This document shows positions 18,407 to 27,409 of a DNA stretch of 64,000 nucleotides, piece after piece (the first letter of the stretch is position 1; the number at the start of each line of letters is the position of its first letter). The DNA comes from Pseudochryseolinea flava. GTDB lineage: Bacteria; Bacteroidota; Bacteroidia; Cytophagales; Cyclobacteriaceae. Under the pieces are notes generated by a model. The model was not told the DNA's origin, searched no databases, and was given only the letters and a program-made list of their open reading frames with translations. The position numbers and the translations under genes are program-made. Location: the NCBI RefSeq assembly GCF_003286915.1, contig NZ_QMFY01000004.1:1-64000 (forward strand), given 5' to 3'.

Positions 18407-20077
18407 TTAAAACTTAAAGTAGAACTCACCGGTGATATTCGAACTATCCCAGGTATTCTGCTTGTCGTCAGAGAGTTTCAAAACATTGGCGCGCACGTTC
18501 TTGAACACTTGTTCTATTGTTAGTCCTGGCTTACGCATAGCCTTCAAAAGTTCTTGTGTATACAAACCATTTCTTCCCGTTCCATCAGAGGCTACTGAGC
18601 CCGGTGCCGTAGCGTAGGCGATAAATGATCCACGCGCTCGCTTCATCTCCCCTAGCCCTTGATTGCCCATCGACCGTGTTACCGCCGGGAAAGGATTATT
18701 TCTACAAGCATCAAGGATCACAATGTTCATGCGCGAATTCGATCGCTCCATATTGGCAAGCACCATCTTCTGAACCCCGAAGCAATAACGACTGATATCA
18801 TCTTGATATTCAATCATCGCGTCGACAGGAACGAGATAGTTCTCATCTTCATATTGCAAGCCATGGCCCGCAAAATAGAAGAGTGATACCGTTTTGTCTT
18901 TTTCGCCTGCATCGATTTTGTCTTTGAACTTCAGCATAGCTGCACGCATTTGTCCATACGTTGCATTGGTCAGAAGTTGAACTTCAAAATTAGAAGCTTG
19001 TAATTCCTTGGCGAGGTCTGTCGCATCATTCACAGGATTTCTCAACACGCCAATACTTTTAGAGTATGACGAGTTTCCGATGATCAACGCATAACGCTTT
19101 TCATCTTTATACTGTTCTGCTAATGTTAAAGGAGCGCCACTATCTCCGGCATTTGCGGGTGTGTTCGCGGCAGTGTTTGTGTTGCTTGTAGGCGTGTTGG
19201 TTGGTTGAGAGGTTGTAGGTTTTTGATCAGTCTTTCCATCGCCGCGAAATGTATCACTTACCTTATCCCCGACTTTACCAGCCACATTCTTCACTTTCTG
19301 TCCGATCCCAGGTTGCGCGCCGCTATTTGCTTTATCGGTTTTTGCAGCTTCATTTTTTGCAGCCTCGTTCTTGGCCGCATCATTTTTAGCGAGTGTTGTT
19401 TCATTTGGCTTGGTCGCAGAATTATTCTTTTCCGTCGGTTTCTGCTCTTCTTTTTTTACGACTGCCGGCGTTGACGCAGGTTTGTCATTTTTAGCAGTGG
19501 CGGCTTGCTGAGTCGGTGTAGCACGAGAAGCAATTTTGGATTGATCGATGCTATTCAATTCTTTTTTTACATCGGCCTGATTCGGTGTAATGGACAATGC
19601 TTGATTAAAATCTTCTACCGCGAGCGCCAGGTCTCCGCTATTCTTGTGAAGTCGGCCACGATCGAGTAGAAGTTTTGTTTTGGAATCAGGCAAACTGTCT
19701 AATTCTCTTAGCGCACTTGTATACCCATCAACAGCGTCAGCTTTTTGACCGAGCTTTTCATGGCACTTTGCTTTGAACCAATGGATGTTACCACGGTTCT
19801 TATGATTCTGCAAGAGCGTCTCTTCAAAATCGCCGATCGCTTTTTGATATTCGTTCTTCTTGTAATATGATAACGCGCGAAGATAATAGACTTCGACGTC
19901 CATGTTTTTATCGCGCGTTACTTTGGTGAGGTATTCAGAAAACAGAGAGATTGCTTCATCGTATTTTCCAGCAGCGTAGCTATCGTGGCCTTTTTCATAC
20001 AGCTTAAACTGAGCCGACGAAGCGATGGCGATGAAACATAACAGAAAACTTGAAACAATCTTTCTACACATATGCAA
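18407..20077 (-). CDS. Secreted TPR protein with a C-terminal caspase-fold (C14) protease domain
   Basis: The product has 556 residues: a signal peptide (residues 1-22, ending ASSAQ) and three to four TPR repeats (about 25-175, YEKGHDSYAAGKYDEAISLF). A long low-complexity Ala/Lys/Asn/Thr linker (about 185-315, with repeated AAKNE units) follows. The caspase domain (about 326-556) begins RYALIIGNSSY. The catalytic dyad is visible: His405 in YFAGHGLQYE and Cys458 in ILDACRNNPF. Such metacaspase-like proteins cleave after basic or acidic residues; the substrate here is unknown. Signal peptide and TPRs suggest a periplasmic protease scaffold. The gene is 11 nt downstream of an outer-membrane barrel gene and shares its transcript; a strong terminator ends the unit. 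Confidence 0.9.
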   Translation of the reverse strand: MHMCRKIVSSFLLCFIAIASSAQFKLYEKGHDSYAAGKYDEAISLFSEYLTKVTRDKNMDVEVYYLRALSYYKKNEYQKAIGDFEETLLQNHKNRGNIHWFKAKCHEKLGQKADAVDGYTSALRELDSLPDSKTKLLLDRGRLHKNSGDLALAVEDFNQALSITPNQADVKKELNSIDQSKIASRATPTQQAATAKNDKPASTPAVVKKEEQKPTEKNNSATKPNETTLAKNDAAKNEAAKNEAAKTDKANSGAQPGIGQKVKNVAGKVGDKVSDTFRGDGKTDQKPTTSQPTNTPTSNTNTAANTPANAGDSGAPLTLAEQYKDEKRYALIIGNSSYSKSIGVLRNPVNDATDLAKELQASNFEVQLLTNATYGQMRAAMLKFKDKIDAGEKDKTVSLFYFAGHGLQYEDENYLVPVDAMIEYQDDISRYCFGVQKMVLANMERSNSRMNIVILDACRNNPFPAVTRSMGNQGLGEMKRARGSFIAYATAPGSVASDGTGRNGLYTQELLKAMRKPGLTIEQVFKNVRANVLKLSDDKQNTWDSSNITGEFYFKF

Positions 20078-20088
20078 TGCGTTAATGT

Positions 20089-20973
20089 TTAAAAATTAAA
20101 CGAAACACCAGCTTGTACATTTAATGATGGGAAACCTTCTTCCACGATTGGATATTTCTCATCCACCTTGTTTAAGTCATTGCCCTCATATTTTTCTGTG
20201 CTGATAAACGAAACGGGAAAAGTATAACCGAACGCCAATTGAGCGTAGATCGACACCTTCTTCGCTGGCATAAACTCAACACCTGGGCCAATGAAAATAC
20301 CACCCGTTACTTTCGTCTCTGCCTTAAGATCATCGCTAATGTCTATGCCCAGTTGCGACCACGTTGGATCACCTGCTTCCCATGGAAGGTCAATGTAGTA
20401 ATTATTGTATCCAAAGATGAGATCTTCTTCGTCGTACGCACCGTCGCCCATTTCATCGTACACAGCAAAAATTCTTGCATCTCCTTTTACATCAGTACGA
20501 CTCGCCATGGACACGAAAGGTTTTGCAAAGCCATAAACAGACACTTTAGAGTTATCCGTTACAGGAATAAAATTCAATTTAAAATTCACGCTAAGCGAGT
20601 ACATATTAATTGTTCCGCCGTCGAAATCAACTACCATACCAGGAATAAAATAATCGCCATTGTCATTTTGAGTTTCGTCGCCCAGGAACGCATTGTTAGA
20701 CCCAGTTTCCTCTGCATCATACTTGAATGTTTGATAAGACAAAGATGGACCGATCGACAATACACGATTGAGCCTTTTCATGAACCCAATTTCTGCATTA
20801 AAGCCGATGCCGTAATCACCGATATTTTTACCAAACGTGATCGAAGGCCCCAGTCCGACAAATACGCCCTGACTTAAAGCCAATCTCTCCTTCTTCACAA
20901 TAGCACCTTCATCTTGCGCGTTAGCTGCTAGTGATGTCAAAACCAAAAATGCAATACAGTAGATTTTTTTCAT
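20089..20973 (-). CDS. Outer-membrane beta-barrel protein, unknown function
   Basis: The start at 20973 (MKKIYCIAFLVLTSLAANAQ) gives a perfect signal peptide and 294 residues. Alternating hydrophobic strands (GVFVGLGPSITFGKNIGDYG, SIGPSLSYQTFKY, VSIYAQLAFGYTFPVSF) and a terminal Phe (LNVQAGVSFNF) mark a small barrel of the PorT/OmpA-like 'outer membrane protein beta-barrel' class. An acidic surface loop lies at residues about 165-215. It is the first gene of a two-gene unit with the caspase-TPR protein, so the two may act together in the envelope. No ligand can be predicted. Confidence 0.75.
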   Translation of the reverse strand: MKKIYCIAFLVLTSLAANAQDEGAIVKKERLALSQGVFVGLGPSITFGKNIGDYGIGFNAEIGFMKRLNRVLSIGPSLSYQTFKYDAEETGSNNAFLGDETQNDNGDYFIPGMVVDFDGGTINMYSLSVNFKLNFIPVTDNSKVSVYGFAKPFVSMASRTDVKGDARIFAVYDEMGDGAYDEEDLIFGYNNYYIDLPWEAGDPTWSQLGIDISDDLKAETKVTGGIFIGPGVEFMPAKKVSIYAQLAFGYTFPVSFISTEKYEGNDLNKVDEKYPIVEEGFPSLNVQAGVSFNF

Positions 20974-21109
20974 GTTTTCTTGAGGGTTCGGGTAATTCAA
21001 CTCGCTAATTTACTTAAAATGCACCCAAAATGTTACATGAAAACTTTCGTTTTTAAACCACATTAGCATGGAGGCAACGAAATTGCACTACTTTTGCAAG
21101 CATACGTTC

Positions 21110-21283
21110 ATGAAGAATTTTCCTTTATACTTTCTACTGATAGCGCTCCTTTCGATCAGTTTATCTTGTTCGAAAAAAAAGTACACCACAAAGGTTGTTA
21201 AACCACGCTATCACCATCGCTGGTATGATCCGCACCTCGACCGAAACACTTCCCGAACGAAACGCATAAAAGTGCAGAACTAG
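21110..21283 (+). CDS. Small basic lipoprotein
   Basis: The start at 21110 gives MKNFPLYFLLIALLSISLSC, a short lipoprotein signal with lipobox SLSC, and a 57-residue precursor. The mature part is only about 38 residues, basic and rich in His, Tyr and Arg (KKKYTTKVVKPRYHHRWYD). A TAnnTTTG-type box (TACTTTTG, 21089-21096) lies 13 nt before the ATG, but no matching -33 element was found. The function is unknown. It is divergent from the barrel/caspase unit. Confidence 0.6.
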   Translation: MKNFPLYFLLIALLSISLSCSKKKYTTKVVKPRYHHRWYDPHLDRNTSRTKRIKVQN

Positions 21284-21315
21284 TACCGCTATAAAACAAC
21301 GTCAATTACGATTCA

Positions 21316-21328
21316 ATGTCATTGACAT
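21316..21328. promoter_or_regulatory. Palindrome ATGTCATTGACAT
   Basis: A perfect 6-1-6 palindrome between the small lipoprotein and the convergent ggt gene. Its 11-bp core TGTCATTGACA is identical to the centre of the larger palindrome at 26249-26265. The position downstream of both genes makes promoter control unlikely, so it may be a stray or distal site. Confidence 0.3.
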
Positions 21329-21445
21329 ACGTACTGACGCATAATAAATACCACACGCCTCTTTCAATCTCTAAAGGATCAAATCGAGTTCGCGTGCACG
21401 GCCCGGATCAAGCGGAATCTATTGCAGTGCCGCTTACTATGCAGT

Positions 21446-23134
21446 CTAAAAACCGACCGCTTTATCATCGCCTCTTGGATCTGCCGCGCCCTCTAGCTTG
21501 CCATCTGGAAGTACCAAAATCGCATCTACACGCCCCAACTCCGGAACGAGCTCTATGACGTGACCTTTCTGCGTAAGTTCTTTTGTTGTGTTGCCATCCA
21601 AGGCGTTACCTTCTGCAAAAATCTTATCGGGCATCCATTGGCTATGAAAACGTTTAGCGTTAACCGCTTCCTGCATCGTCATGTCGAAGCTGGTTACATT
21701 CAAGATCGTTTGAAATACGCTGGTGATAATTGTTGTTCCTCCTGGCGTGCCGACCACCATGTACAGCTTTCCATCCTTCGTGACAATTGTCGGCGTCATT
21801 GAACTGAGCATTCTTTTACCGGGCTCAATCTTATTCGCAATACCACCGATCGCACCATACATATTCGGAGCGCCGGGCTTCACGCTGAAGTCATCCATCT
21901 CATCGTTGAGGAAGAATCCTGATCCAGCAACAACTGTCCGAGAGCCGTAGCTATCATTAAGTGTTGTGGTTACTGCCACTGCATTTCCGGCAGCATCCAC
22001 GATAGAGAGATGTGTTGTTTGCGGCGATTCATAAACCATGAATGCCCCTTCCTTCACCGAGGCACTTGGCGTTGCTTTCTCAGGCGTAAAGTTTTTCATC
22101 CGTTCTTCGACGTATAGCCTATCCGTTAGTTGTTGGACGGGCACATTAAAGAAATCGGGATCACCCAAATAGGTTGCACGATCCGCATAAACTCTCCGCT
22201 CGGCTTCCGTCAACAAATGCGCCGCTGCTGTTGTGTTATGACCGTAGCGCTCCAGCGGAAAAGATTCCACCGCGCGGAGCAACTGCAGCAAGGCAACCCC
22301 ACCGCTAGAGGGTGGTGGCATAGAGATGATTTTATAATTTTTATAGTCACCAGCGATGGGTGTTCGCCAGATGGCTTTGTAATCAAGGAGATCTTGATGA
22401 GAAATCATGCCGTGTCCGCGTTGCATCTCTGCAACGATATCATCCGCAGTTTTACCTGAGTAAAAACCCGCCGCACCGTGATCGCGTATTCTTTCTAGCG
22501 TTGCACCGAGTGCATTGAAATAAATTGAATCACCCTTCGCCCATTTCTCTTTGAGCAGATTTTCCGGAAGGATGGTATTGTACTTCTTCAAGTCTTCTTG
22601 AATCGCGTTAAGACCATCGGCCTCTTTCTGCGTTAACAGGAACCCATGAAGCGCAAGATCGATGGCAGGCTGCACCAGTGTCTTCCAAGGAAGCACGCCG
22701 AACTTTCGATGGGCTTCTACAAGTCCAGCAACGGTACCAGGTACGCCGGCAGAAAGATGACCGCGTTCACTGAGTCCCTCAATTATATCACTGCTATCAG
22801 AGAGATACATTCTTTCAAAAGCTAAAGCAGGAGCCTTTTCACGATAGTCGAGTGCCGCGGTTTCTCCATTGTTCAACCTTATCAACATAAACCCACCGCC
22901 ACCAATATTACCAGCACCCGGATAAACAACGGCAAGTGCGAATTGAACGGCAACAGAAGCATCGACAGCGTTACCTCCTTGCCTGAGAATTAACGCGCCT
23001 ACAGCGGAAGCCAAGGGATGTGCAGAGACGACCATGGCAGAGTCGGCAACTTCACCGACAAGGCGCCCAGACGATGACCCTGATTTACAGGCAACTCCAA
23101 CAACGACAAGTAAAAGCAGAAATAAGCGGTTCAT
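21446..23134 (-). CDS. ggt: Gamma-glutamyltransferase (lipoprotein)
   Basis: The product has 562 residues. The N-terminus MNRLFLLLLVVVGVACKSG is a lipoprotein signal with lipobox GVAC. The large-subunit region has the family pattern (SAHPLASAVGALILRQGGNA, PGAGNIGGGGFM, GVPGTVAGLVEAHRKFG). The autocatalytic nucleophile is Thr373 in QTTHLSIVD, after which the small subunit begins (NAVAVTTTLNDSYGS, LNDEMDDFS, LSSMTPTIV). The length matches the family (about 560-580). The enzyme cleaves the gamma-glutamyl bond of glutathione and related compounds in the periplasm or on the outer membrane, supplying Cys-Gly and glutamate. It is divergent from the TetR regulator across 110 nt, which may control it. 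Confidence 0.93.
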   Translation of the reverse strand: MNRLFLLLLVVVGVACKSGSSSGRLVGEVADSAMVVSAHPLASAVGALILRQGGNAVDASVAVQFALAVVYPGAGNIGGGGFMLIRLNNGETAALDYREKAPALAFERMYLSDSSDIIEGLSERGHLSAGVPGTVAGLVEAHRKFGVLPWKTLVQPAIDLALHGFLLTQKEADGLNAIQEDLKKYNTILPENLLKEKWAKGDSIYFNALGATLERIRDHGAAGFYSGKTADDIVAEMQRGHGMISHQDLLDYKAIWRTPIAGDYKNYKIISMPPPSSGGVALLQLLRAVESFPLERYGHNTTAAAHLLTEAERRVYADRATYLGDPDFFNVPVQQLTDRLYVEERMKNFTPEKATPSASVKEGAFMVYESPQTTHLSIVDAAGNAVAVTTTLNDSYGSRTVVAGSGFFLNDEMDDFSVKPGAPNMYGAIGGIANKIEPGKRMLSSMTPTIVTKDGKLYMVVGTPGGTTIITSVFQTILNVTSFDMTMQEAVNAKRFHSQWMPDKIFAEGNALDGNTTKELTQKGHVIELVPELGRVDAILVLPDGKLEGAADPRGDDKAVGF

Positions 23135-23244
23135 CTCTTATACGATGGTTAACTGGGAATAAAATTATTAATTCAGAATAAGTTTCGAAAGGTGTTTTTT
23201 AACCCGGCATCGTCAAAGTATTCACCGTAAGCCAACCACCCATC

Positions 23245-23874
23245 ATGAGCCTGAGAAAAGAAAAGGCAGCACGTCTTAAGGTACAAGTATTAGATCATAC
23301 CATTAAACTCATTGGAAAAAAGTCGTTTGACGATCTCTATGTTGATGACATCTGTGCTAAAGTCAAAATTTCTAAGGTCACGCTCTTCAAATATTTCCCC
23401 ACTAAAGAAGATATCCTGCTATACTATTTCAGAGTATGGTGTTTGGGGCGCTGTGCTGATTTAACAAACAAACCGAAAGAAGGTCTTCAAGGCATCTATT
23501 TCTTGTTCGACAAATTAAGCGATGAGTGCGATGAACATCCTGGCTTAATGCTCAGCCTGATTGGCTACCTCTCAGACCTGCGCCGACCACCAAAACCTTT
23601 TCCTGTGAAACCCGAAGAGAAGAAACTACTCTTTCCGGAGCAAGACAGTATTAGTGGTATTGAAATCATGTCGCTCGATCAGATGATTGAGAAGTTTGTA
23701 CTGGAAGGAATCTTTCGAAAAGAAATTACCAAAACAACGTCCACACGAGATATCACCAACCTGCTGACCTCGATCTTTATCGGCGGAATTGTTACAGCAC
23801 ACGTCAATCAACAAAGTCCATTAAAAATTTTCTTCCGAAGAAATATCGACCTTGTGCTGAAGGGGCTACAGTGA
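23245..23874 (+). CDS. TetR/AcrR-family transcriptional regulator
   Basis: The product has 209 residues with the N-terminal TetR helix-turn-helix: IKLIGKKSFDDLYVDDICAK, then VKISKVTLFKYFPTKEDILL at residues 17-60. The C-terminal ligand domain is unassigned. TetR proteins repress nearby genes until a small ligand binds. The neighbours are ggt (divergent, 110 nt) and the DUF5916 gene (convergent), so ggt or the gene itself are the likely targets. No obvious palindrome was found in the 23135-23244 spacer. Confidence 0.88.
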   Translation: MSLRKEKAARLKVQVLDHTIKLIGKKSFDDLYVDDICAKVKISKVTLFKYFPTKEDILLYYFRVWCLGRCADLTNKPKEGLQGIYFLFDKLSDECDEHPGLMLSLIGYLSDLRRPPKPFPVKPEEKKLLFPEQDSISGIEIMSLDQMIEKFVLEGIFRKEITKTTSTRDITNLLTSIFIGGIVTAHVNQQSPLKIFFRRNIDLVLKGLQ

Positions 23875-23899
23875 GAGCCATGCAATAAGTCGAAAAATT

Positions 23900-26104
23900 T
23901 TACCGGCTGATCCAGTACGTCAATTTCACCACGAGGCCTCTGTTCTTCACGACAAAATCATTACACGTATAATTGTCTGAGTAAACTATGAACAGATCTG
24001 ACATTGGTTTGAATCGCCACTGAAACCTACTGTTCACGTTGAAATTTTCAGCTTGCGTGTTGTATTGTACAAAGGTAGTCCACCACATCTTGTTGGTTAT
24101 GCTTACCTCGGCATTCGGTCCTATTAAATAAAACTTGGCGCTTCCATATTCTGAAGGAAGCCTGATATCATTTTGCAAATAGCTCAATCCAAAATTCCCC
24201 CAGGGTTGTTTTCGCATATTGAGGGTGATGCCATATTCTGTTCGCGTGCCATTGTAAAAGTTACCGGCACTCAGGCTGAATTCCGCATTGAACATTTTTC
24301 GCGCATCGGTCGTGTAGCGAAGTGTATATTGTGTGTACTGATAGAAATCAACAGGAATGGGCCGATCATTGTCGAGCACATCCGCAGGGAACGGAAGCCG
24401 AACATGGGTATTCGTAACGTCGGCTACGAATCGTGCGGTATTTCGAAAGTATAATATTGTGTTGATCGAAGTAAAACGCTCGAGGAATTCACCGTTCGTA
24501 CGAAAGTTCGTGACGCCCCAGGTATTCGGTTCGATCATTGTAATCGCACCTTTCTTCTTCGGATAGAGCATCAACCCAAACCAATGATTGAAGTTGTAGT
24601 GCCCAATTCTAAAGGTAGTATCACGCACGGCATCGTAGTTATCCAAACGTGGAATAAATCCAAGGCTGTTCACGTAATTTTTACCCACCTTCTCTACGAT
24701 TCCACCGCCGTACCAGTTCGTTTTCAGAAACCCTGCCTGCACACTGTAGTATTCATTCTCTTGGAGATGCTGAGACGAAAACGACACATGAGTGCGCGCC
24801 GTCGCATTGAACTGTCCATTGGATGAGTTGTACGTAAATTCACCGCCGAAGGTACGATCGTAGTCTTCTGTTTTGTCGCCCTCAACAACCCTCGTTGTTT
24901 GACGATTTGTCGCGAGTAGGCGTACGTTTGATCTTCCGCACACGCGCTGTTGAATGGCGGTGACGAAATAGTTTGCCGCAGAAATTTCGTCTGTCACGTC
25001 GGTTTGAACGTCCATGATACCAACACGTAGCCCACGCGTTAGATTTCCGCTGATTCTTGCGCCAGCCATGACGGGAACAGGATCACCGTCGACCAAGCCA
25101 ATCTTTCTTGAGAAGAATGGTTTTACCATCCACGATCCGAAGCCCGTAAACAGGTCTGCATTCTCTAAGAAGAATCCGCGCCGCTCGGGAAAGAGTAACG
25201 AATATCGTGTAACATTCGTCATCTGCTTGTCAACCTCAACATTCGAGAAATCCGGATGCAATGTGAGATCCAAGTTCAACGACGACGTGAGCGCAACTTT
25301 CGCATCCAAGCCAACATTAAAATCGGATTTATGAGGCTCGCCATCTTCGTGATTCCTACCAATAGCGCTCGCCGCATACGGGATCAAAATGACTTTACTC
25401 CGGCGCGGCGTTGGCGTGTCGGAAAACTTCATGGTGCCAAGATATCCCAAGTCCATACCATCAAATTGTAGCGGCACATGCGACCACGTTGAAAACACAA
25501 AGTTCTCCATGTCATTACGAATGAAGTTCAAACCCCATGCTAAATTATCCTTATCAAAACGCAGCGATGTAAAAGGAATCGCCATTTCGACGATCCATCG
25601 ATCATCGTGTATTTTAACATTCGAATACCACTTGTTATCCCAATTTTCGTTGAGGGTTGGCAGTGCGCCGTTCTGCCCCACAGTTCCCTCGATCTCTGCG
25701 CCACCGGCATTGACCGCGAAGAAAAATCCATTTGTCTTTTCACCGATAGGCTCAATGACCACGGCAAATCCGTCACTATTCCAGTATGGTTTTGTTTGAT
25801 CTCTTTTCAAGGTGGGAATGATCAGTTTCTGTTTCGACTGGTAGTTCACCACGCCAACGTAGATGAAGCTATTATCGAACAACATACGTACTTCCGTCGT
25901 CGCTTTGGCATAACCAGAATCCAACGGCCACTTGTTCAAGAAAGGCGACGATGGCGACGCCTTCTGCCAATCATCTTCGTCCATTACACCATCAATTTTT
26001 AATGGCGAGTCCGTTCTGTTTAGCAACATGACCGGGCGGGATTGCTGCGCGTGCATCACCACAGTCGCGGTAGACAGCAGCATCAAAAAGACAAAGGTTT
26101 TCAT
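23900..26104 (-). CDS. DUF5916 outer-membrane protein with CBM9-like N-terminal domain
   Basis: The product has 734 residues with a signal peptide (MKTFVFLMLLSTATVVMHAQ). Residues about 30-210 are a carbohydrate-binding family-9-like sandwich (KIDGVMDEDDWQKA, DNSFIYVGVV, WIVEMAIPFTSLRF). The rest is the DUF5916 region, predicted as a large outer-membrane barrel, with the family hallmark FPERRGFFLENADLF and alternating strands to the C-terminus. Length and order are typical for Bacteroidota. The function of DUF5916 is unknown; the CBM9-like part suggests binding of a surface sugar or metal. A 17-bp palindrome lies in the divergent region before the LytS kinase. Confidence 0.85.
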   Translation of the reverse strand: MKTFVFLMLLSTATVVMHAQQSRPVMLLNRTDSPLKIDGVMDEDDWQKASPSSPFLNKWPLDSGYAKATTEVRMLFDNSFIYVGVVNYQSKQKLIIPTLKRDQTKPYWNSDGFAVVIEPIGEKTNGFFFAVNAGGAEIEGTVGQNGALPTLNENWDNKWYSNVKIHDDRWIVEMAIPFTSLRFDKDNLAWGLNFIRNDMENFVFSTWSHVPLQFDGMDLGYLGTMKFSDTPTPRRSKVILIPYAASAIGRNHEDGEPHKSDFNVGLDAKVALTSSLNLDLTLHPDFSNVEVDKQMTNVTRYSLLFPERRGFFLENADLFTGFGSWMVKPFFSRKIGLVDGDPVPVMAGARISGNLTRGLRVGIMDVQTDVTDEISAANYFVTAIQQRVCGRSNVRLLATNRQTTRVVEGDKTEDYDRTFGGEFTYNSSNGQFNATARTHVSFSSQHLQENEYYSVQAGFLKTNWYGGGIVEKVGKNYVNSLGFIPRLDNYDAVRDTTFRIGHYNFNHWFGLMLYPKKKGAITMIEPNTWGVTNFRTNGEFLERFTSINTILYFRNTARFVADVTNTHVRLPFPADVLDNDRPIPVDFYQYTQYTLRYTTDARKMFNAEFSLSAGNFYNGTRTEYGITLNMRKQPWGNFGLSYLQNDIRLPSEYGSAKFYLIGPNAEVSITNKMWWTTFVQYNTQAENFNVNSRFQWRFKPMSDLFIVYSDNYTCNDFVVKNRGLVVKLTYWISR

Positions 26105-26248
26105 CGCTGGGTTGGGTTTGCCGTTGTCTACGCCCGTATGCTAGAATATTTTTGACCTTCGCCCGAATGGTCTGGCACACATTACACTCGGCTCTCCAAA
26201 CCCGACCGGCGTATTTGGGTTGACCAGGCATGACGTTGAGGGGTAGGA

Positions 26249-26265
26249 AATTGTCATTGACAATT
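26249..26265. promoter_or_regulatory. 17-bp perfect palindrome in a divergent promoter region
   Basis: AATTGTCA-T-TGACAATT lies between the DUF5916 gene and the LytS-type kinase gene. An 8-1-8 perfect palindrome is a strong candidate operator. Its core recurs at 21316-21328. The binding protein is unknown; LytTR regulators bind direct repeats, so the adjacent regulator is not an obvious match. Confidence 0.5.
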
Positions 26266-26350
26266 AAAATGCGCGAATACTGTTCTTTACCCTATTTTTA
26301 CAAAACTAATTGCGCCACGTGCTGCGTTTAGCACAACAACGATAACTTGG

Positions 26351-27397
26351 TTGACCTTGAAACAAAGACTGCATTGGCTTTTCGGTAATCACATTCTTCA
26401 GCACACGATATTTTGGGCTGCTCACGTCGTCTTCTACGCTACGTTGTGGGGAAGCTTCGAAGAAAATTATGTGTACACCTTTTCCGAAGAATTGATGTTT
26501 CTTCCTGGGAAGATGGCATTCACGTATTTCACGTTGTACTTTCTTCTTCCACGTTACCTCCTACCCGGCAGGTATAGCGCGTTTTTCCTATGGTTCGTTG
26601 GCGCATCATTTCTGACGGGCATATTCCAGCGCTATGTATCGTATGGCTTTCTGTATCCGATGTTTTATCCGGAGTGGATGAACGCACCTTTTTTCTACTG
26701 GGCAAAGATTGTGAAGTTATCGGTGATGATGTATCCGGTTACATTTGTCGCGGTTGCAATCAAGTTGCTCAAGTATTGGTATGTGAACCAGCAAGCACAG
26801 CAAGTCTTGACTCAGGAGAAATTACAAGCCGAGCTCAAGTTTCTGAAGACACAGATTCATCCGCATTTCTTATTCAACACATTAAACAATCTCTATGCGT
26901 TGACGCTGAAAAAATCAGACAAGGCACCCGAGATGGTATTAAAGCTTTCGGAATTGATCAATTACATGCTCTACGAATGCACATCGGATGAAGTGTCGCT
27001 ATCGAAAGAAATCAAATTCATCCAAAACTATATCGATGTTGAAAAGATGCGCTATGGCGATAAGTTGGACATCGAGCTACGCATTACAGGCGAGGTGAGT
27101 GATCGAAAGATTGCACCTTTAATCCTATTACCTTTTGTTGAGAATTGCTTTAAACATGGTGCGAGCGAAACGTTACAGCAGTCGTGGGTAAAGGTATCGA
27201 TCGACGGCCAACCTCATGTATTAATCATAAAAGTTGAGAACAGTAAATCTCCGGAGAATGGGATCACGACGCGAAAAGAAGGTATTGGTATTCAGAATGT
27301 AAAACGGCGCCTTGACTTACTCTATCCTGAAAAGCACACGTTAAAAATTCTAAACGGTGAAGAAACCTTTTTGATTGTGCTTACGCTAAACTCGTAA
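26351..27397 (+). CDS. LytS/YehU-type sensor histidine kinase
   Basis: The product has 348 residues. Four hydrophobic segments fill residues 1-145 (WAAHVVFYATLWGSF, FLWFVGASFLTGIF, VTFVAVAIKLLKYW). The His_kinase domain (PF06580) follows, with phospho-acceptor His in QIHPHFLFNTLNNLYAL and the N box VENCFKHG; the short ATPase ends at KEGIGIQNVKRRLDLLYP. There is no ATG at the front; TTG 26351 or TTG 26357 (MKQRLHWLF) are the best starts. The kinase phosphorylates the LytTR regulator encoded 12 nt downstream. The stimulus is unknown because no extracytoplasmic sensor domain is present. Confidence 0.9.
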   Translation: MTLKQRLHWLFGNHILQHTIFWAAHVVFYATLWGSFEENYVYTFSEELMFLPGKMAFTYFTLYFLLPRYLLPGRYSAFFLWFVGASFLTGIFQRYVSYGFLYPMFYPEWMNAPFFYWAKIVKLSVMMYPVTFVAVAIKLLKYWYVNQQAQQVLTQEKLQAELKFLKTQIHPHFLFNTLNNLYALTLKKSDKAPEMVLKLSELINYMLYECTSDEVSLSKEIKFIQNYIDVEKMRYGDKLDIELRITGEVSDRKIAPLILLPFVENCFKHGASETLQQSWVKVSIDGQPHVLIIKVENSKSPENGITTRKEGIGIQNVKRRLDLLYPEKHTLKILNGEETFLIVLTLNS

Positions 27398-27409
27398 AAA
27401 TATGTCCTT

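Noticed and set aside
20239-20877. 212-codon plus-strand ORF opposite the outer-membrane barrel gene
   Set aside because: The minus strand has a signal peptide and barrel strands ending in Phe. The plus frame is rich in Arg, His and Cys, as expected of a shadow.
21410-21435. AAGCGG/CCGCTT inverted repeat just past the ggt stop
   Set aside because: A 6-bp stem with a 14-nt loop and no T run, not convincing as a terminator.
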